From contig CAZECN010000030.1 of the NCBI GenBank assembly GCA_964510575.1, forward strand, positions 1 to 30,994: a stretch of DNA of 30,994 bases. Direction: 5' to 3'. The stretch is from CALKYB01 sp964510575 (lineage in GTDB: Bacteria; Bdellovibrionota_C; UBA2361; SZUA-149; CALKYB01). A program made the position numbers and the translations under genes. The notes beneath the pieces are model-generated. The model was not told the origin of the DNA. It did not search any database and was given only the letters and a program-made list of their open reading frames with translations. Below are positions 23,043-30,994 of this stretch, in pieces (positions within the stretch are counted from its first letter, which is position 1; each line of letters begins with the position of its first letter).

Positions 23043-23900
23043 TTAGTAAACCTGACCTGTACGGTTACCAGCATGCTTGTAGTATCCGTAGTAATCATAA
23101 GTTTGGTAGCTTTTAGAAGTATCGAAACTTCCGTTAACTATTGCGCCAAGAATGTTCTGTTTTCCGATAACACTTACTGCATCTTCAACAAGTCTCTTGT
23201 CAGTCTTCCAAGCTCTAAGAACTAGAAGAGTCGCATCGGTGATAGAACTAATCGTAATTGGTTCAGGACAAAGTAGGGCCGGTGGACAGTCCAAAACGAT
23301 ATAGTCGTAGTGGGCTTTTAGCTCTTCGATATAGGCTTTAAACTCAGGGCCTTCAATGAGAGCTGTGGGGTCTTCATTAGGATTCCCAGCAGTCAAAACA
23401 TCAAGTCCTGGAGATACGGCGCGTATTGCATCACCAATTTCCATTCGACCATTAAGAACTTCAGATAATCCTGGTCCTTCTTGAAGGTCGAAATACTCGT
23501 GAACTGTAGATTTGCGAAGGTCGCAGTCTATCAAAAGAACTCGCTTCTTCTCATCGTTACCAAAAGCTCTGGCCAGATTAGTCGCAACCACACTCTTACC
23601 TTCTTGAGGTATAGCACTTACGATGGAAAGAACTTGATACTTTTTATCGTTTCGATTCTTTCTCTCAATCTGAGCTTTTAAAATTCTGAATCTCTCTGCT
23701 GCAGGGTGATTGGTGATGATACCATCAGCTATGAAAATGTGTCCCTGAGTCAGGTCATGCATGCCCTTTCCGTTAGGGTCCAATCGACGAGCCGAGCCTG
23801 TCTTAATGCCTACTGATCGAGCTGGTAGGTTACTGCTCCCTACCTTTTTAGTTAGTTCAATTACCGCCATTTCTTTTTCCTCTATTTCTCTAATTCGCAT
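23043..23900 (-). CDS. Bacterial tyrosine kinase (BY-kinase) for EPS export
   Basis: This 285-aa cytoplasmic P-loop protein has Walker A SAIPQEGKSVVATN (Lys102), Walker A' VLLIDCDLRKS and Walker B YDYIVLDCPP, the set of CpsD/CapB/Wzc kinase domains. The C-terminal end has seven tyrosines (YQTYDYYGYY and a final VY), the usual autophosphorylation cluster. It would act with the Wzz-type membrane protein encoded upstream to control polymer length and export. Start 23900 has AGGAG 7 bases upstream; 23870 is an alternative. It lacks its own transmembrane part, as in the two-protein CapA/CapB arrangement. Confidence 0.9.
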   Translation of the reverse strand: MRIREIEEKEMAVIELTKKVGSSNLPARSVGIKTGSARRLDPNGKGMHDLTQGHIFIADGIITNHPAAERFRILKAQIERKNRNDKKYQVLSIVSAIPQEGKSVVATNLARAFGNDEKKRVLLIDCDLRKSTVHEYFDLQEGPGLSEVLNGRMEIGDAIRAVSPGLDVLTAGNPNEDPTALIEGPEFKAYIEELKAHYDYIVLDCPPALLCPEPITISSITDATLLVLRAWKTDKRLVEDAVSVIGKQNILGAIVNGSFDTSKSYQTYDYYGYYKHAGNRTGQVY

Positions 23901-24306
23901 CTTTGAACTCCTGATTCCATGTCCCAAATTAGCACTGGGCGGATTCTATATCGTTTTACTAGGTTTCTCAAGCCTAGGCCGATATTTTCTGTATGGAGTT
24001 CTAAAAAACTAAGTTATTGTTAATATTCAAGGACTTATCCTGATAAAATGAGTCCTACTGCTTACAATCTCTAATCAGTGAATCAAATAAAACTACTTCA
24101 TATAAAAACATATTATATTGATATTTTTTAAAATAGGAGATTCCCCTAGGAGAATTTACCAACCTGCCCCTAAGTACCCAGCCTAAAAGCTTGTAATATA
24201 AATCTGTGGATAATGAAAAATGCCCGCAGCAAATTCTGGGTCAGCTCCTGTAAAGCTACTAGGAGGTCTTGAGGGTAAGCTGATGGAAATAATGAAAGGT
24301 TGTCGC
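23901..24306. other. Intergenic region; one DnaA-box match
   Basis: About 400 bp without a gene lie between the BY-kinase start and the wzz terminator. TGTGGATAA at 24205-24213 is a perfect DnaA box (TTATCCACA) on the minus strand. A single box does not make an origin, and no box cluster or AT-rich unwinding element is evident. The region must contain the kinase promoter, but no clear -35/-10 pair was found. Confidence 0.4.
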
Positions 24307-24335
24307 AAAAAAAAAGCCCGCTATGCGGGCTTTTT
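24307..24335 (-). terminator. Intrinsic terminator of the wzz-type gene, bidirectional
   Basis: GCCCGC (24316-24321) pairs with GCGGGC (24325-24330). Nine A flank the left and five T the right, so both strands end in a T run. It lies about 45 bp past the stop of the chain-length gene and separates it from the kinase gene. Confidence 0.92.
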
Positions 24336-24377
24336 CAGTCTAGACTAGTTTTAACCCCACATGGAGGTCCAAAAAAC

Positions 24378-25940
24378 TTAGACCAGCACAAACAAGGCAA
24401 GTGTTCCCCCAGTCAGAACTAAGAGGGATAATATAGTGCAAAGTGCATAAATCCTTCGAGAATCGACCACCGAATGAGGGGTCACCATCGGTGGAATAAC
24501 ACCTATCACCTCTAAGTCCAGTTCATTCTCTACCTCACCGGTAAATTTATAAGAACCGTTTAGTAAGGCAACAATGAAAGGAATTACGAAGAATGCTCCC
24601 AATGCCGCGATCAACCCAGCTCCAATAATTACTATTCTATTAGGGCCAGTTGGAATATTTGGCAGCTCTGCAGGCTCAACTATCTTGAACTGAACTCCCT
24701 TGTTTCTGGTAATAACATTCTCTTTAATTTGAGCTTCTTCCCGAGCCGCAACTAATCTATCAAACTGAGCCTGAATTGTTTCCTTTTGCCTAACTATCTT
24801 TTGATATTCAGCGTCGCTCTTCGGCATTTCCTGAATGTCTTGTTCAAGCTCAACAATTTTATCCTTAAGGCTAGCATTTTCTTTCTGCAATCTAGTGATT
24901 TCAACACTAACCTGATCACGCTGCCTTCTTACCTGAGTTGTTCGTCCAGATTCACCAGCAATAGAATTAACAGCACTTGAACGCGGTTTACCACCTGAAG
25001 ATCTAATTTGTCTTTCAAGAGCAGAAATACGTTTCTTCGTATTAATTACATCCGGATGCTTTGGAGAATACTTACTCTCAAGAACTGTTAAGGCCCTCTT
25101 CAGGCTATTCAATTGCTCGTAAGGATCATTAGACTCTACAACCTGGCCTGGACCACCCAAGGCTGGACCTGCGGCGACTAAGCTTCGATACTCACTCTCA
25201 AGATTTTCTCTAGTTTGAATAAGAGCAACTAGTTGCTGAGAGTTAGCTGAGAGTTGCTGCTGAGTTCTATCGAGCCTAGCAATAACTCCTTCAAGGTTTC
25301 CTGGAAGTCTCTTAGAGTTACTCCCAATAAACTTGGTAACATCAGCTTCAATTTTCTCAAGCTTCTTCTGAGCCGAAGCAACCTCAGCATCTAAAAACTC
25401 CTTAGTTCCCTGTATTTCAATTCGATCTGAAATAAGGCTTTCTTCAACGAAAAGGTCTGATATGGCCTGAGCAACTTCAAAAGCCTTTTTGGGAGTATTG
25501 TTCGTGTAGTGAACTTTATAATGACCAGAAACACGTTCCCCGGTGGCTGAAATAGCTGGTGCAATTTTAATTGAGCCCCTGAATCTTTTCACAGCCTCTT
25601 CCTTTCCGACGGGTCCCTTGTATTTTGGGTAGAGACCGAATTGCTCCCTGATTTTTCTCAACCTAGGACGCGAGAGGATCTCCTGAAAGAGAGCATTCAT
25701 CTTCTCTCCCATCTCCTTCCGATCTGGACTGTCTACTAAGTTTGAACGAATTCTTTGCCCTTGAACCTGAACCAAAAAGTCGGCTGTGTAATAATCCTTT
25801 AGTCTTGCACTAGCAATCAAGGTAAGAGCTAAAAGAACCAATGCTGGTCCCAAGGCAATTCTCCAATACTTCCTCAACGAAGTATGAAAAATGGTTACGA
25901 AATCAGCTAAGGACTTTTCTTTATTGTCTTCAAAATTCAT
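24378..25940 (-). CDS. Wzz/GNVR polysaccharide chain-length determinant
   Basis: This 520-aa inner-membrane protein has a first transmembrane helix near residues 31-48 (ALGPALVLLALTLIASA), a long periplasmic coiled-coil region (about 150-380), the GNVR-type PNIPTGPNRIVIIGAG before a helix near 425-450, and a further C-terminal hydrophobic stretch. It is the co-polymerase that sets polysaccharide length and contacts the Wza channel and BY-kinase. The separate kinase and the C-terminal extra helix resemble exosortase-associated (XrtA/EpsF-like) members. AGGAA lies 8 bases before the ATG. It is divergent from the TPR/Wza operon. Confidence 0.9.
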   Translation of the reverse strand: MNFEDNKEKSLADFVTIFHTSLRKYWRIALGPALVLLALTLIASARLKDYYTADFLVQVQGQRIRSNLVDSPDRKEMGEKMNALFQEILSRPRLRKIREQFGLYPKYKGPVGKEEAVKRFRGSIKIAPAISATGERVSGHYKVHYTNNTPKKAFEVAQAISDLFVEESLISDRIEIQGTKEFLDAEVASAQKKLEKIEADVTKFIGSNSKRLPGNLEGVIARLDRTQQQLSANSQQLVALIQTRENLESEYRSLVAAGPALGGPGQVVESNDPYEQLNSLKRALTVLESKYSPKHPDVINTKKRISALERQIRSSGGKPRSSAVNSIAGESGRTTQVRRQRDQVSVEITRLQKENASLKDKIVELEQDIQEMPKSDAEYQKIVRQKETIQAQFDRLVAAREEAQIKENVITRNKGVQFKIVEPAELPNIPTGPNRIVIIGAGLIAALGAFFVIPFIVALLNGSYKFTGEVENELDLEVIGVIPPMVTPHSVVDSRRIYALCTILSLLVLTGGTLALFVLV

Positions 25941-26392
25941 CTTATAAATTCCTGCCAGCTATCTGACTACTACTCGTTGGGCAAAAAACATCCTCGAAAG
26001 GCTGGGGATTTCTATACTATTTTAGTAGTTTTAGCAAACCATCAACCCCTACCTTCTAGATGACTGATTTTCTCAATAGAATCAATTAGTTGAAAAGTTA
26101 AGTAACAACTGAAAATCTTGCCTAGAACAAGGCTTGAAACGATTTAACGAGTTTCTTAGTCGCAAATTGAATTTTTAACTAAAAAAATTTTTTAACCCAA
26201 CTCCAAAAAAACCGACCTTAAGCGCAGAATGATCACATGATTAAATATTCATGATTTTGTGTTAGAGATCGACAGAGGGCTTTATTTTCTGCTTTAATTC
26301 TTGGCCGATTCAGCTAACCAGTAGAAGGCTGTCTAGTTTTTAAGATAGAACCCAACGGGTCTCAGAACGTTAATATATTTAGAAGGATTTCG
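25941..26392. promoter_or_regulatory. Divergent EPS promoter region with CATGATT repeats
   Basis: This 452-bp gap controls both the chain-length gene (minus) and the TPR/Wza operon (plus). CATGATT occurs at 26236-26242 and 26250-26256, 14 bp apart, and CATGA (26236-26240) pairs with TCATG (26249-26253) as a short palindrome. No sigma54 GG/GC element was seen. Otherwise nothing is recognised apart from A/T runs near 26180-26200. Confidence 0.4.
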
Positions 26393-28615
26393 ATGAATCT
26401 GCGGATACTTATTTCTTTGTTTTGCTTTTTGCTGCTTAGCGGTTGTGGACTGTTCGAAAGCGAAGAAGCCAAATTTAAACGAATGGATGCTGAAGCTAAA
26501 CAGTATCTAGAAGATGACAAGCTCGAAGAAGCTAGAATCACTATACAGACTCTGGTTCAAATGAAACCTAACCAAGCTGAACTTTATTTCAGACTTGCTG
26601 AGGTTCAGGTCAAACAAAGAAAGTTCAAACAGGCCGTTACTAATTATAGGGACACCTTAGAACTTGATCCGGAACATCGACAGGCCAACTTAAACCTAGG
26701 GGCTCTTTTTCTTATTGCTGGTGAAGAGGCTCAGGCTGAAAGTTACATAAGAAAAGTTTTAGAAAGGCACCCTGAAGATGTTGATGGGCTCGCAACTCTA
26801 GCCAACTTGCATAGCCGCAGAAGAAATTTCGATAAAGCTGAAGAAGTTTTAGATCAAATCTTAACTATTAACCCTGACAGTATTACCGCTCTTGCTGGAA
26901 AGGCCGACGTTGCATTGTCCAGAAAAGACTTTAAAAGCGCTGAAGAGCTACTAAATAAAGCACTCGCTAAACAGCCCGATAATGGCCCTATTCAGCTTGC
27001 GATAGTTGACCTTTACGTAAAGCAGGGCCGTTACGACGATGCTGAAGAACTTATGGGTTCACTGGTTGAAAAAGAACCGGACAATTCAAGTTTACGATAC
27101 TATTTCGGTGAATTTCTTCTTACAAAAGGTTCTGCTGCCGACTCCATCGAGCATTTTCAAAAGACAGTTGACGATCAGCCTGAAAGGCATGTCGCTAGAG
27201 ACCGCCTTTATGACATCTATCTATTTAACCGTCAGCCGGAAAACGCCAAAGCTTTGACACTTTCTCTGCAGAAAAAGCTGCCTGAAAGCCCTGCTCTATC
27301 CTATTTTCGGGGCAGAAACTTTGAGCTAGATGGCAACTACGACGCATCTCTAAAAGAGTATCTTGGTTCTATTGAAACTTTACCTAACTTTGCTCCTGCT
27401 TTCAGGCGGGTTGGAATTTCAGAAATGAAACTTGGTAAAGTCCGAGATGCCCTAGAGCATTTAAACCAGGCAGTTGCTATTGATTCGTATGATGTTGGAG
27501 CCAGAATGGCCTTGGCAACACACTTCTTCAAAGAAAGACAGCTCAGTACATCAACAGAACATGTAAGCAAAGTGCTTGAAAGATTCCCTTTTCAAATTGG
27601 AGCAAATATTCTTAGAGCCGATATCGCTTTGGTTGAGGGAGAGACTGGTGCTGCGAGAAAAGTTTACAAAGTCCTGATCGACAACTACCCAAAAAGCCCG
27701 ACTGGTTACTGGAAAATGGGGCTATTGGAAGAGAGAGATGGTGGAAAAGAAAAAGCTATTCCTCTTTATCGTAAGGCTCTTGAAATGGACAAAGGCGTCT
27801 GGTTCCCCTTACGTCGTTTAACCAGCTTGCTGCGAGAGACTAAAGGAAGAGACGCTGCTATTTCAGAGATAACCGCTTTACGAGATAAGAGCAGCAGGTC
27901 AAAAGCAGAGTTCAACGTAGCGCTAGCTCAGCTGACTCTTTCAAAGAAAGTAAAAAAGGAAGAATTTCCAACGCTCTCTGAGGAAGCCAAAAAATATCTC
28001 GAGCTAGCAGTCAATGAAAATCCTTCATTCTTTCCAGCTTATTCCTTGAGGGCTCAACTGGACGCAATTGGCGGAGATGTTGAGGCTTCAATTGCTGACT
28101 ATAGAAAGCTTGTTGAGCTTAAACCCAAGCAAACTAACTTTCGCTTGCTTTTAGCAATGACTCTTGAGCGCGAAAAGAGACTGGATGAAGCTAAAGCTGA
28201 GTACAGAAGCCTTTTAGAGATAGACCCTAGATTCGGCCCAGCTGCTAATAATCTGGCCTGGATTCTCTCTGAAGAGGGTGGCCCCCAGCTAGACGAAGCC
28301 CTGAAACTAGCTCTAGTAGCCAAAGAGGCTCTTCCTAAGGAAAGCGCGGTATCTGATACCCTTGGCTGGATCTATTTCAAAAAAGGCTCGAACCGAGCAG
28401 CTTTATCTTTTATAAAAGAAGCGATAGAAATTGAGAAAAACCAAAATGATAATTCTCGAGTGAACCCCGAAATTTATTATCATCTCGGAGAAGTTGAGGC
28501 TGCTGAGGGAAATTCAGCAGCAGCAAAAGAAGCTTTTGAGATGTCTCTTAAAATGGGTGGGGATCGCTACCCAAGGAAAAGTGAAATCGAAAACAAAATA
28601 AAAGGACTTTCCTAA
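26393..28615 (+). CDS. TPR-repeat lipoprotein of an EPS/exosortase system (PrsT-like)
   Basis: This 740-aa lipoprotein has lipobox LLLSGC (Cys18) followed by at least 15 TPR-like repeats, many with the W/L-G-Y-A-F-A-P pattern, for example AEVQVKQRKFKQAVTNYRDT, LDPEHRQANLNLGALFL and LGWIYFKKGSNRAALSFIKE. It would coat the outer membrane's inner face. Proteins of this type, next to a Wza-like exporter, belong to PEP-CTERM/exosortase EPS loci, where they are called PrsT; they are also common in other EPS systems. AGAAGG lies 6 bases before the ATG. The Wza gene begins at the base after the stop. Confidence 0.86.
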   Translation: MNLRILISLFCFLLLSGCGLFESEEAKFKRMDAEAKQYLEDDKLEEARITIQTLVQMKPNQAELYFRLAEVQVKQRKFKQAVTNYRDTLELDPEHRQANLNLGALFLIAGEEAQAESYIRKVLERHPEDVDGLATLANLHSRRRNFDKAEEVLDQILTINPDSITALAGKADVALSRKDFKSAEELLNKALAKQPDNGPIQLAIVDLYVKQGRYDDAEELMGSLVEKEPDNSSLRYYFGEFLLTKGSAADSIEHFQKTVDDQPERHVARDRLYDIYLFNRQPENAKALTLSLQKKLPESPALSYFRGRNFELDGNYDASLKEYLGSIETLPNFAPAFRRVGISEMKLGKVRDALEHLNQAVAIDSYDVGARMALATHFFKERQLSTSTEHVSKVLERFPFQIGANILRADIALVEGETGAARKVYKVLIDNYPKSPTGYWKMGLLEERDGGKEKAIPLYRKALEMDKGVWFPLRRLTSLLRETKGRDAAISEITALRDKSSRSKAEFNVALAQLTLSKKVKKEEFPTLSEEAKKYLELAVNENPSFFPAYSLRAQLDAIGGDVEASIADYRKLVELKPKQTNFRLLLAMTLEREKRLDEAKAEYRSLLEIDPRFGPAANNLAWILSEEGGPQLDEALKLALVAKEALPKESAVSDTLGWIYFKKGSNRAALSFIKEAIEIEKNQNDNSRVNPEIYYHLGEVEAAEGNSAAAKEAFEMSLKMGGDRYPRKSEIENKIKGLS

Positions 28616-29236
28616 ATGAATACCAGACGTAGACCAATAAGCCAGATTCTAGTTCTATTAATTACTCTTTTGCTGACGGCAACAAGCTTCCAAGCTTGTA
28701 CCAAAAGTAAGGGTAGCCCACTTGCAGATTTAAACCCTGCAGCGGAAGACTCTGAGCAATATACCGTGAACAGAGGGGACACTCTTAATGTTCAAGTTTG
28801 GGGAGAACCTAGGGTTTCTGGTCAAGTATTGGTCAGAAACGACGGACGCTTCACCATGCCCTTAATTAATGAAGTAAAGGCTTCTGGAAAGACTCTTCAA
28901 AGTCTGTCCGAAGAAGTGGCTAGCCTTTTGTCAGAGTTTATAACGACGGCTTCGGTTTCTATCTCAGTTTCCAATAGAGCACCGACTGCTTATTACCTTT
29001 CAGGAAGTTTCCAGAGACCTGGCGAATATAGAAGTGATAAGAACATTAAACTTCTACAGGCTATAGCAACTGGTGGAGGTTTTGCTCCTTTTGCTGATGA
29101 GTCTAATATTACTTTGATTAGACCTAACGCTGCGGGTTCAGGTGATAAAAGATACCATCTTAACTACAACCGAGTCGTTGGTGGAAAACAACCTAACCCA
29201 GTTCTAAGGGACGGGGACACGCTTACGGTAAAATAG
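28616..29236 (+). CDS. Wza-type polysaccharide export lipoprotein
   Basis: This 206-aa protein has a signal peptide and SFQAC as the probable lipobox (Cys28; Phe at -3 is unusual). The polysaccharide export domain follows (YTVNRGDTLNVQVWGEP, then RNDGRFTMPLINEV) and one SLBB domain (YYLSGSFQRPGEYR, LLQAIATGGGF). It would form the outer-membrane or periplasmic channel with the Wzz-type protein. It is short, with a single SLBB domain, like exosortase-linked exporters. The ATG abuts the upstream stop, and the next gene starts 2 bases after its own stop. Confidence 0.92.
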   Translation: MNTRRRPISQILVLLITLLLTATSFQACTKSKGSPLADLNPAAEDSEQYTVNRGDTLNVQVWGEPRVSGQVLVRNDGRFTMPLINEVKASGKTLQSLSEEVASLLSEFITTASVSISVSNRAPTAYYLSGSFQRPGEYRSDKNIKLLQAIATGGGFAPFADESNITLIRPNAAGSGDKRYHLNYNRVVGGKQPNPVLRDGDTLTVK

Positions 29237-29238
29237 GT

Positions 29239-30906
29239 ATGAAAGTTGCCTGTTTGGGCCCCGCTGGAACTCACAGCGAAGCTGCTCTAACCAGCTCAGG
29301 CATAAAAAATTTAGAACCATTGCTATGCACAAGTATAGCAATGGTTTTTGATTTTGTGGCTTCTGGTAAAGCTGAGGCTGGTTTCGTTCCAATAGAGAAC
29401 CTATTGGAAGGGCCAGTAGTCGAAACGCTCGACCAACTTCTTGAACACAAAGACAAACTAAAAATTTCCGAGAGCTTCAACTATAAGGTTGAACATTCGC
29501 TTGGTGTTCTATCCGGCTTTAAGGGTAAGCAGAAGGAACTTAAAGCTGTTTATTCACATCCACAGGTCTTAGGGCAGTGTGCGGGTTACCTAAAAGATAA
29601 TCTTCCAAATAGCAGAAAATGCGCAATGGACAGCAGCAGTGCCGCCGCAACTTTCTTAAAAGAAAATCAGATGCCTGAGGCTGGTGTTCTAGGCTTGAAG
29701 GCAACTTTAGAAAAAGAAGGTTTTAGAATACTGGCTGATAATATCTCTGACAACGAGGAGAACAATACTCGCTTTGTCCTAATCAAAAAGGGAAAAGAAA
29801 CTGCTCCAGAGAAAGACGAGGAGCTGAAACCTGAAAACTACGTTACTTCTATCCTAGTAGAGCCTGAAAAAGATAGAACTGGCTTACTCTTCGAGCTGCT
29901 TTCAATCATTAGCGAAAAACACCGAGTTAATATTCGTTCGATTCATTCTCGACCAGATAGTAAAGGCGGGTTTGTATTCTTTTTAGATCTTCAAGGTCAT
30001 CCAGGCTCTAGTTCAATTAAGAACTGCATAAAAGACCTAAGAGAGATTTCTCCAGTTGATTCTGGAATGGGAACAAAAATTTCTATCGCCGGTAGCTGGC
30101 AAAATACTCCCCTAGCAAGCGTTGAACCGCTTACAGTAGGCATTATTGGTGCTAAGGGTAAGATGGGAGGATGGTTTTCCAAGTTCTTCAGCTCCTCTGG
30201 TTATAGTGTTATCGAGTCTGATAAAGGCTCAAATGTGTCCACTAAGGAACTAGCTGAATCCTCGGATGTTATACTACTCAGCGTTCCTATGGCTTCACTT
30301 CAAGCTGTGGTGGATGAAATCAAGCCACATCTTAGGCCTGGCCAGCTAGTAGTGGAAAATTGCTCTGTTAAAGACTGTTCCTTAGACACCATCCTTGAAG
30401 ACTTGCCTAAAGGTGTTGAGTGCTTGGCAATTCACACTATGTTTGGTGAAAAAATTAGCTCTCTTACAGGAGAGAACATAGTAGTTACTTCGACCACAAG
30501 CTCAGGGCCTCTATCTGACAAACTAGAAAATCTTTTTGAAAAAAGAGGGGCGATAGTTAGCAGAGTTTCTCCAGACCAACACTCGGAAGCTACCGCCCTA
30601 GTTCAAAGCTTAGTCCATTCAATACTTCTTGCTTTTGGCGAAGCCTGCTCTAAAACAGGACAAAGCGCTGAAGAGTTAAAGAAAATGAGCACTCCAAATT
30701 CAAGAGCGATAATTTCTGCGATGGAGAGAGTAGCGTCTCAAGATAAAGAACTACTACTGACCCTTCAAAGCCAAAATCCAAAAGCCCATGAAGCTCGCAG
30801 AGTGTTTTTACAGAGTTACTTTGACTTGGTCTTTAGCCTCTTTCGAGGTGAAACCAAGGCTCTTGAACAGGCATTGAAAGCGACTAAAAGTATTATCAAA
30901 GAGTAA
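29239..30906 (+). CDS. Prephenate dehydratase-ACT-prephenate dehydrogenase fusion
   Basis: This 555-aa protein has three parts. Residues 1 to ~185 are a prephenate dehydratase (LGPAGTHSEAA, PIENLLEG near 51, catalytic TRF at 177-179). Residues ~200-275 are an ACT domain with the Phe-binding HSRP at 236-239. Residues ~298-555 are a TyrA-type prephenate dehydrogenase with GIIGAKGKMG (302-311), catalytic IHTMFGE (His399) and STPNSR near the end. It would make phenylpyruvate and 4-hydroxyphenylpyruvate from prephenate, with feedback by Phe. There is no chorismate mutase domain. PIENL replaces the usual PIENS/T. It is the third gene of the EPS operon, 2 bases after the Wza stop. Confidence 0.9.
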   Translation: MKVACLGPAGTHSEAALTSSGIKNLEPLLCTSIAMVFDFVASGKAEAGFVPIENLLEGPVVETLDQLLEHKDKLKISESFNYKVEHSLGVLSGFKGKQKELKAVYSHPQVLGQCAGYLKDNLPNSRKCAMDSSSAAATFLKENQMPEAGVLGLKATLEKEGFRILADNISDNEENNTRFVLIKKGKETAPEKDEELKPENYVTSILVEPEKDRTGLLFELLSIISEKHRVNIRSIHSRPDSKGGFVFFLDLQGHPGSSSIKNCIKDLREISPVDSGMGTKISIAGSWQNTPLASVEPLTVGIIGAKGKMGGWFSKFFSSSGYSVIESDKGSNVSTKELAESSDVILLSVPMASLQAVVDEIKPHLRPGQLVVENCSVKDCSLDTILEDLPKGVECLAIHTMFGEKISSLTGENIVVTSTTSSGPLSDKLENLFEKRGAIVSRVSPDQHSEATALVQSLVHSILLAFGEACSKTGQSAEELKKMSTPNSRAIISAMERVASQDKELLLTLQSQNPKAHEARRVFLQSYFDLVFSLFRGETKALEQALKATKSIIKE

Positions 30907-30994
30907 GTATAGTTTTTTTCTTTTGTATTCTTGCCGGCTTGCCTAGCCTAGATATTCCAATAAAACCAATGTATAGTGCCCCTTCCTTCGATCC

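Noticed and set aside
24205..24213. Perfect DnaA box as sign of a replication origin.
   Set aside because: It is a single box with no cluster, no AT-rich unwinding region and no dnaA/dnaN/gidA neighbours.

Overview
The window looks like chromosomal DNA of a Gram-negative bacterium of moderate, slightly AT-leaning base composition. Evidence for an outer membrane is an apolipoprotein N-acyltransferase-like enzyme, a Wza-type polysaccharide exporter and several proteins with lipoboxes. A Tat-exported high-potential iron-sulfur protein (HiPIP) and an exosortase-style exopolysaccharide (EPS) gene set suggest a proteobacterium or a relative (Bdellovibrionota, Myxococcota or SAR324-like); the sequence does not settle this. 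A run of exactly 100 N marks a draft-assembly join. No rRNA, tRNA, CRISPR array, phage gene or transposase gene was seen.

Layout. (1) 1-1.4 kb: a 59-bp palindromic repeat and two small minus-strand unknown genes. (2) 1.4-8.0 kb: an operon of DUF58 protein, membrane transglutaminase (TgpA-like), exported TPR protein and MoxR AAA+ ATPase. (3) 8.04-8.79 kb: no protein gene, but a compact palindromic segment that looks like an independent structured RNA gene (about 8322-8478). (4) 8.8-13.8 kb: an exported unknown protein, an HTTM membrane protein, an Lnt-like acyltransferase, and a large secreted Cys-rich repeat protein broken by the N gap. The two contig ends share 9 bases and merge in frame. 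(5) 13.8-15.3 kb: terminator, second inverted copy of the 59-bp element, a near-consensus sigma70 promoter with a DnaA-box-like spacer, a structured leader, a 198-aa orphan gene, and more hairpins. (6) 15.3-20.3 kb: membrane-anchored unknown protein, TraB/GumN-family protein, CysH-like reductase, lipoprotein, and a HiPIP preceded by a 12-codon ORF that overlaps its start. (7) 20.4-22.4 kb, minus strand: mannose-6-phosphate isomerase and a TPR lipoprotein. (8) 22.5-30.9 kb: a degenerate repeat cluster, then EPS genes: BY-kinase and Wzz-type chain-length protein on minus, TPR lipoprotein (PrsT-like) and Wza-type exporter on plus, with a prephenate dehydratase-ACT-prephenate dehydrogenase fusion as the last gene of the plus operon.

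How the parts connect. ManA would supply mannose-6-phosphate, a route to GDP-mannose for polysaccharide. The Wzz, BY-kinase, TPR lipoprotein and Wza-type proteins form the inner-membrane-to-outer-membrane export side of an EPS pathway; no glycosyltransferase, Wzx/Wzy or exosortase gene lies in the window. The MoxR/DUF58/transglutaminase set is a separate envelope-associated module. The least explained parts are the candidate RNA gene, the HTTM/Lnt/Cys-repeat cluster and the 198-aa orphan with its elaborate leader.
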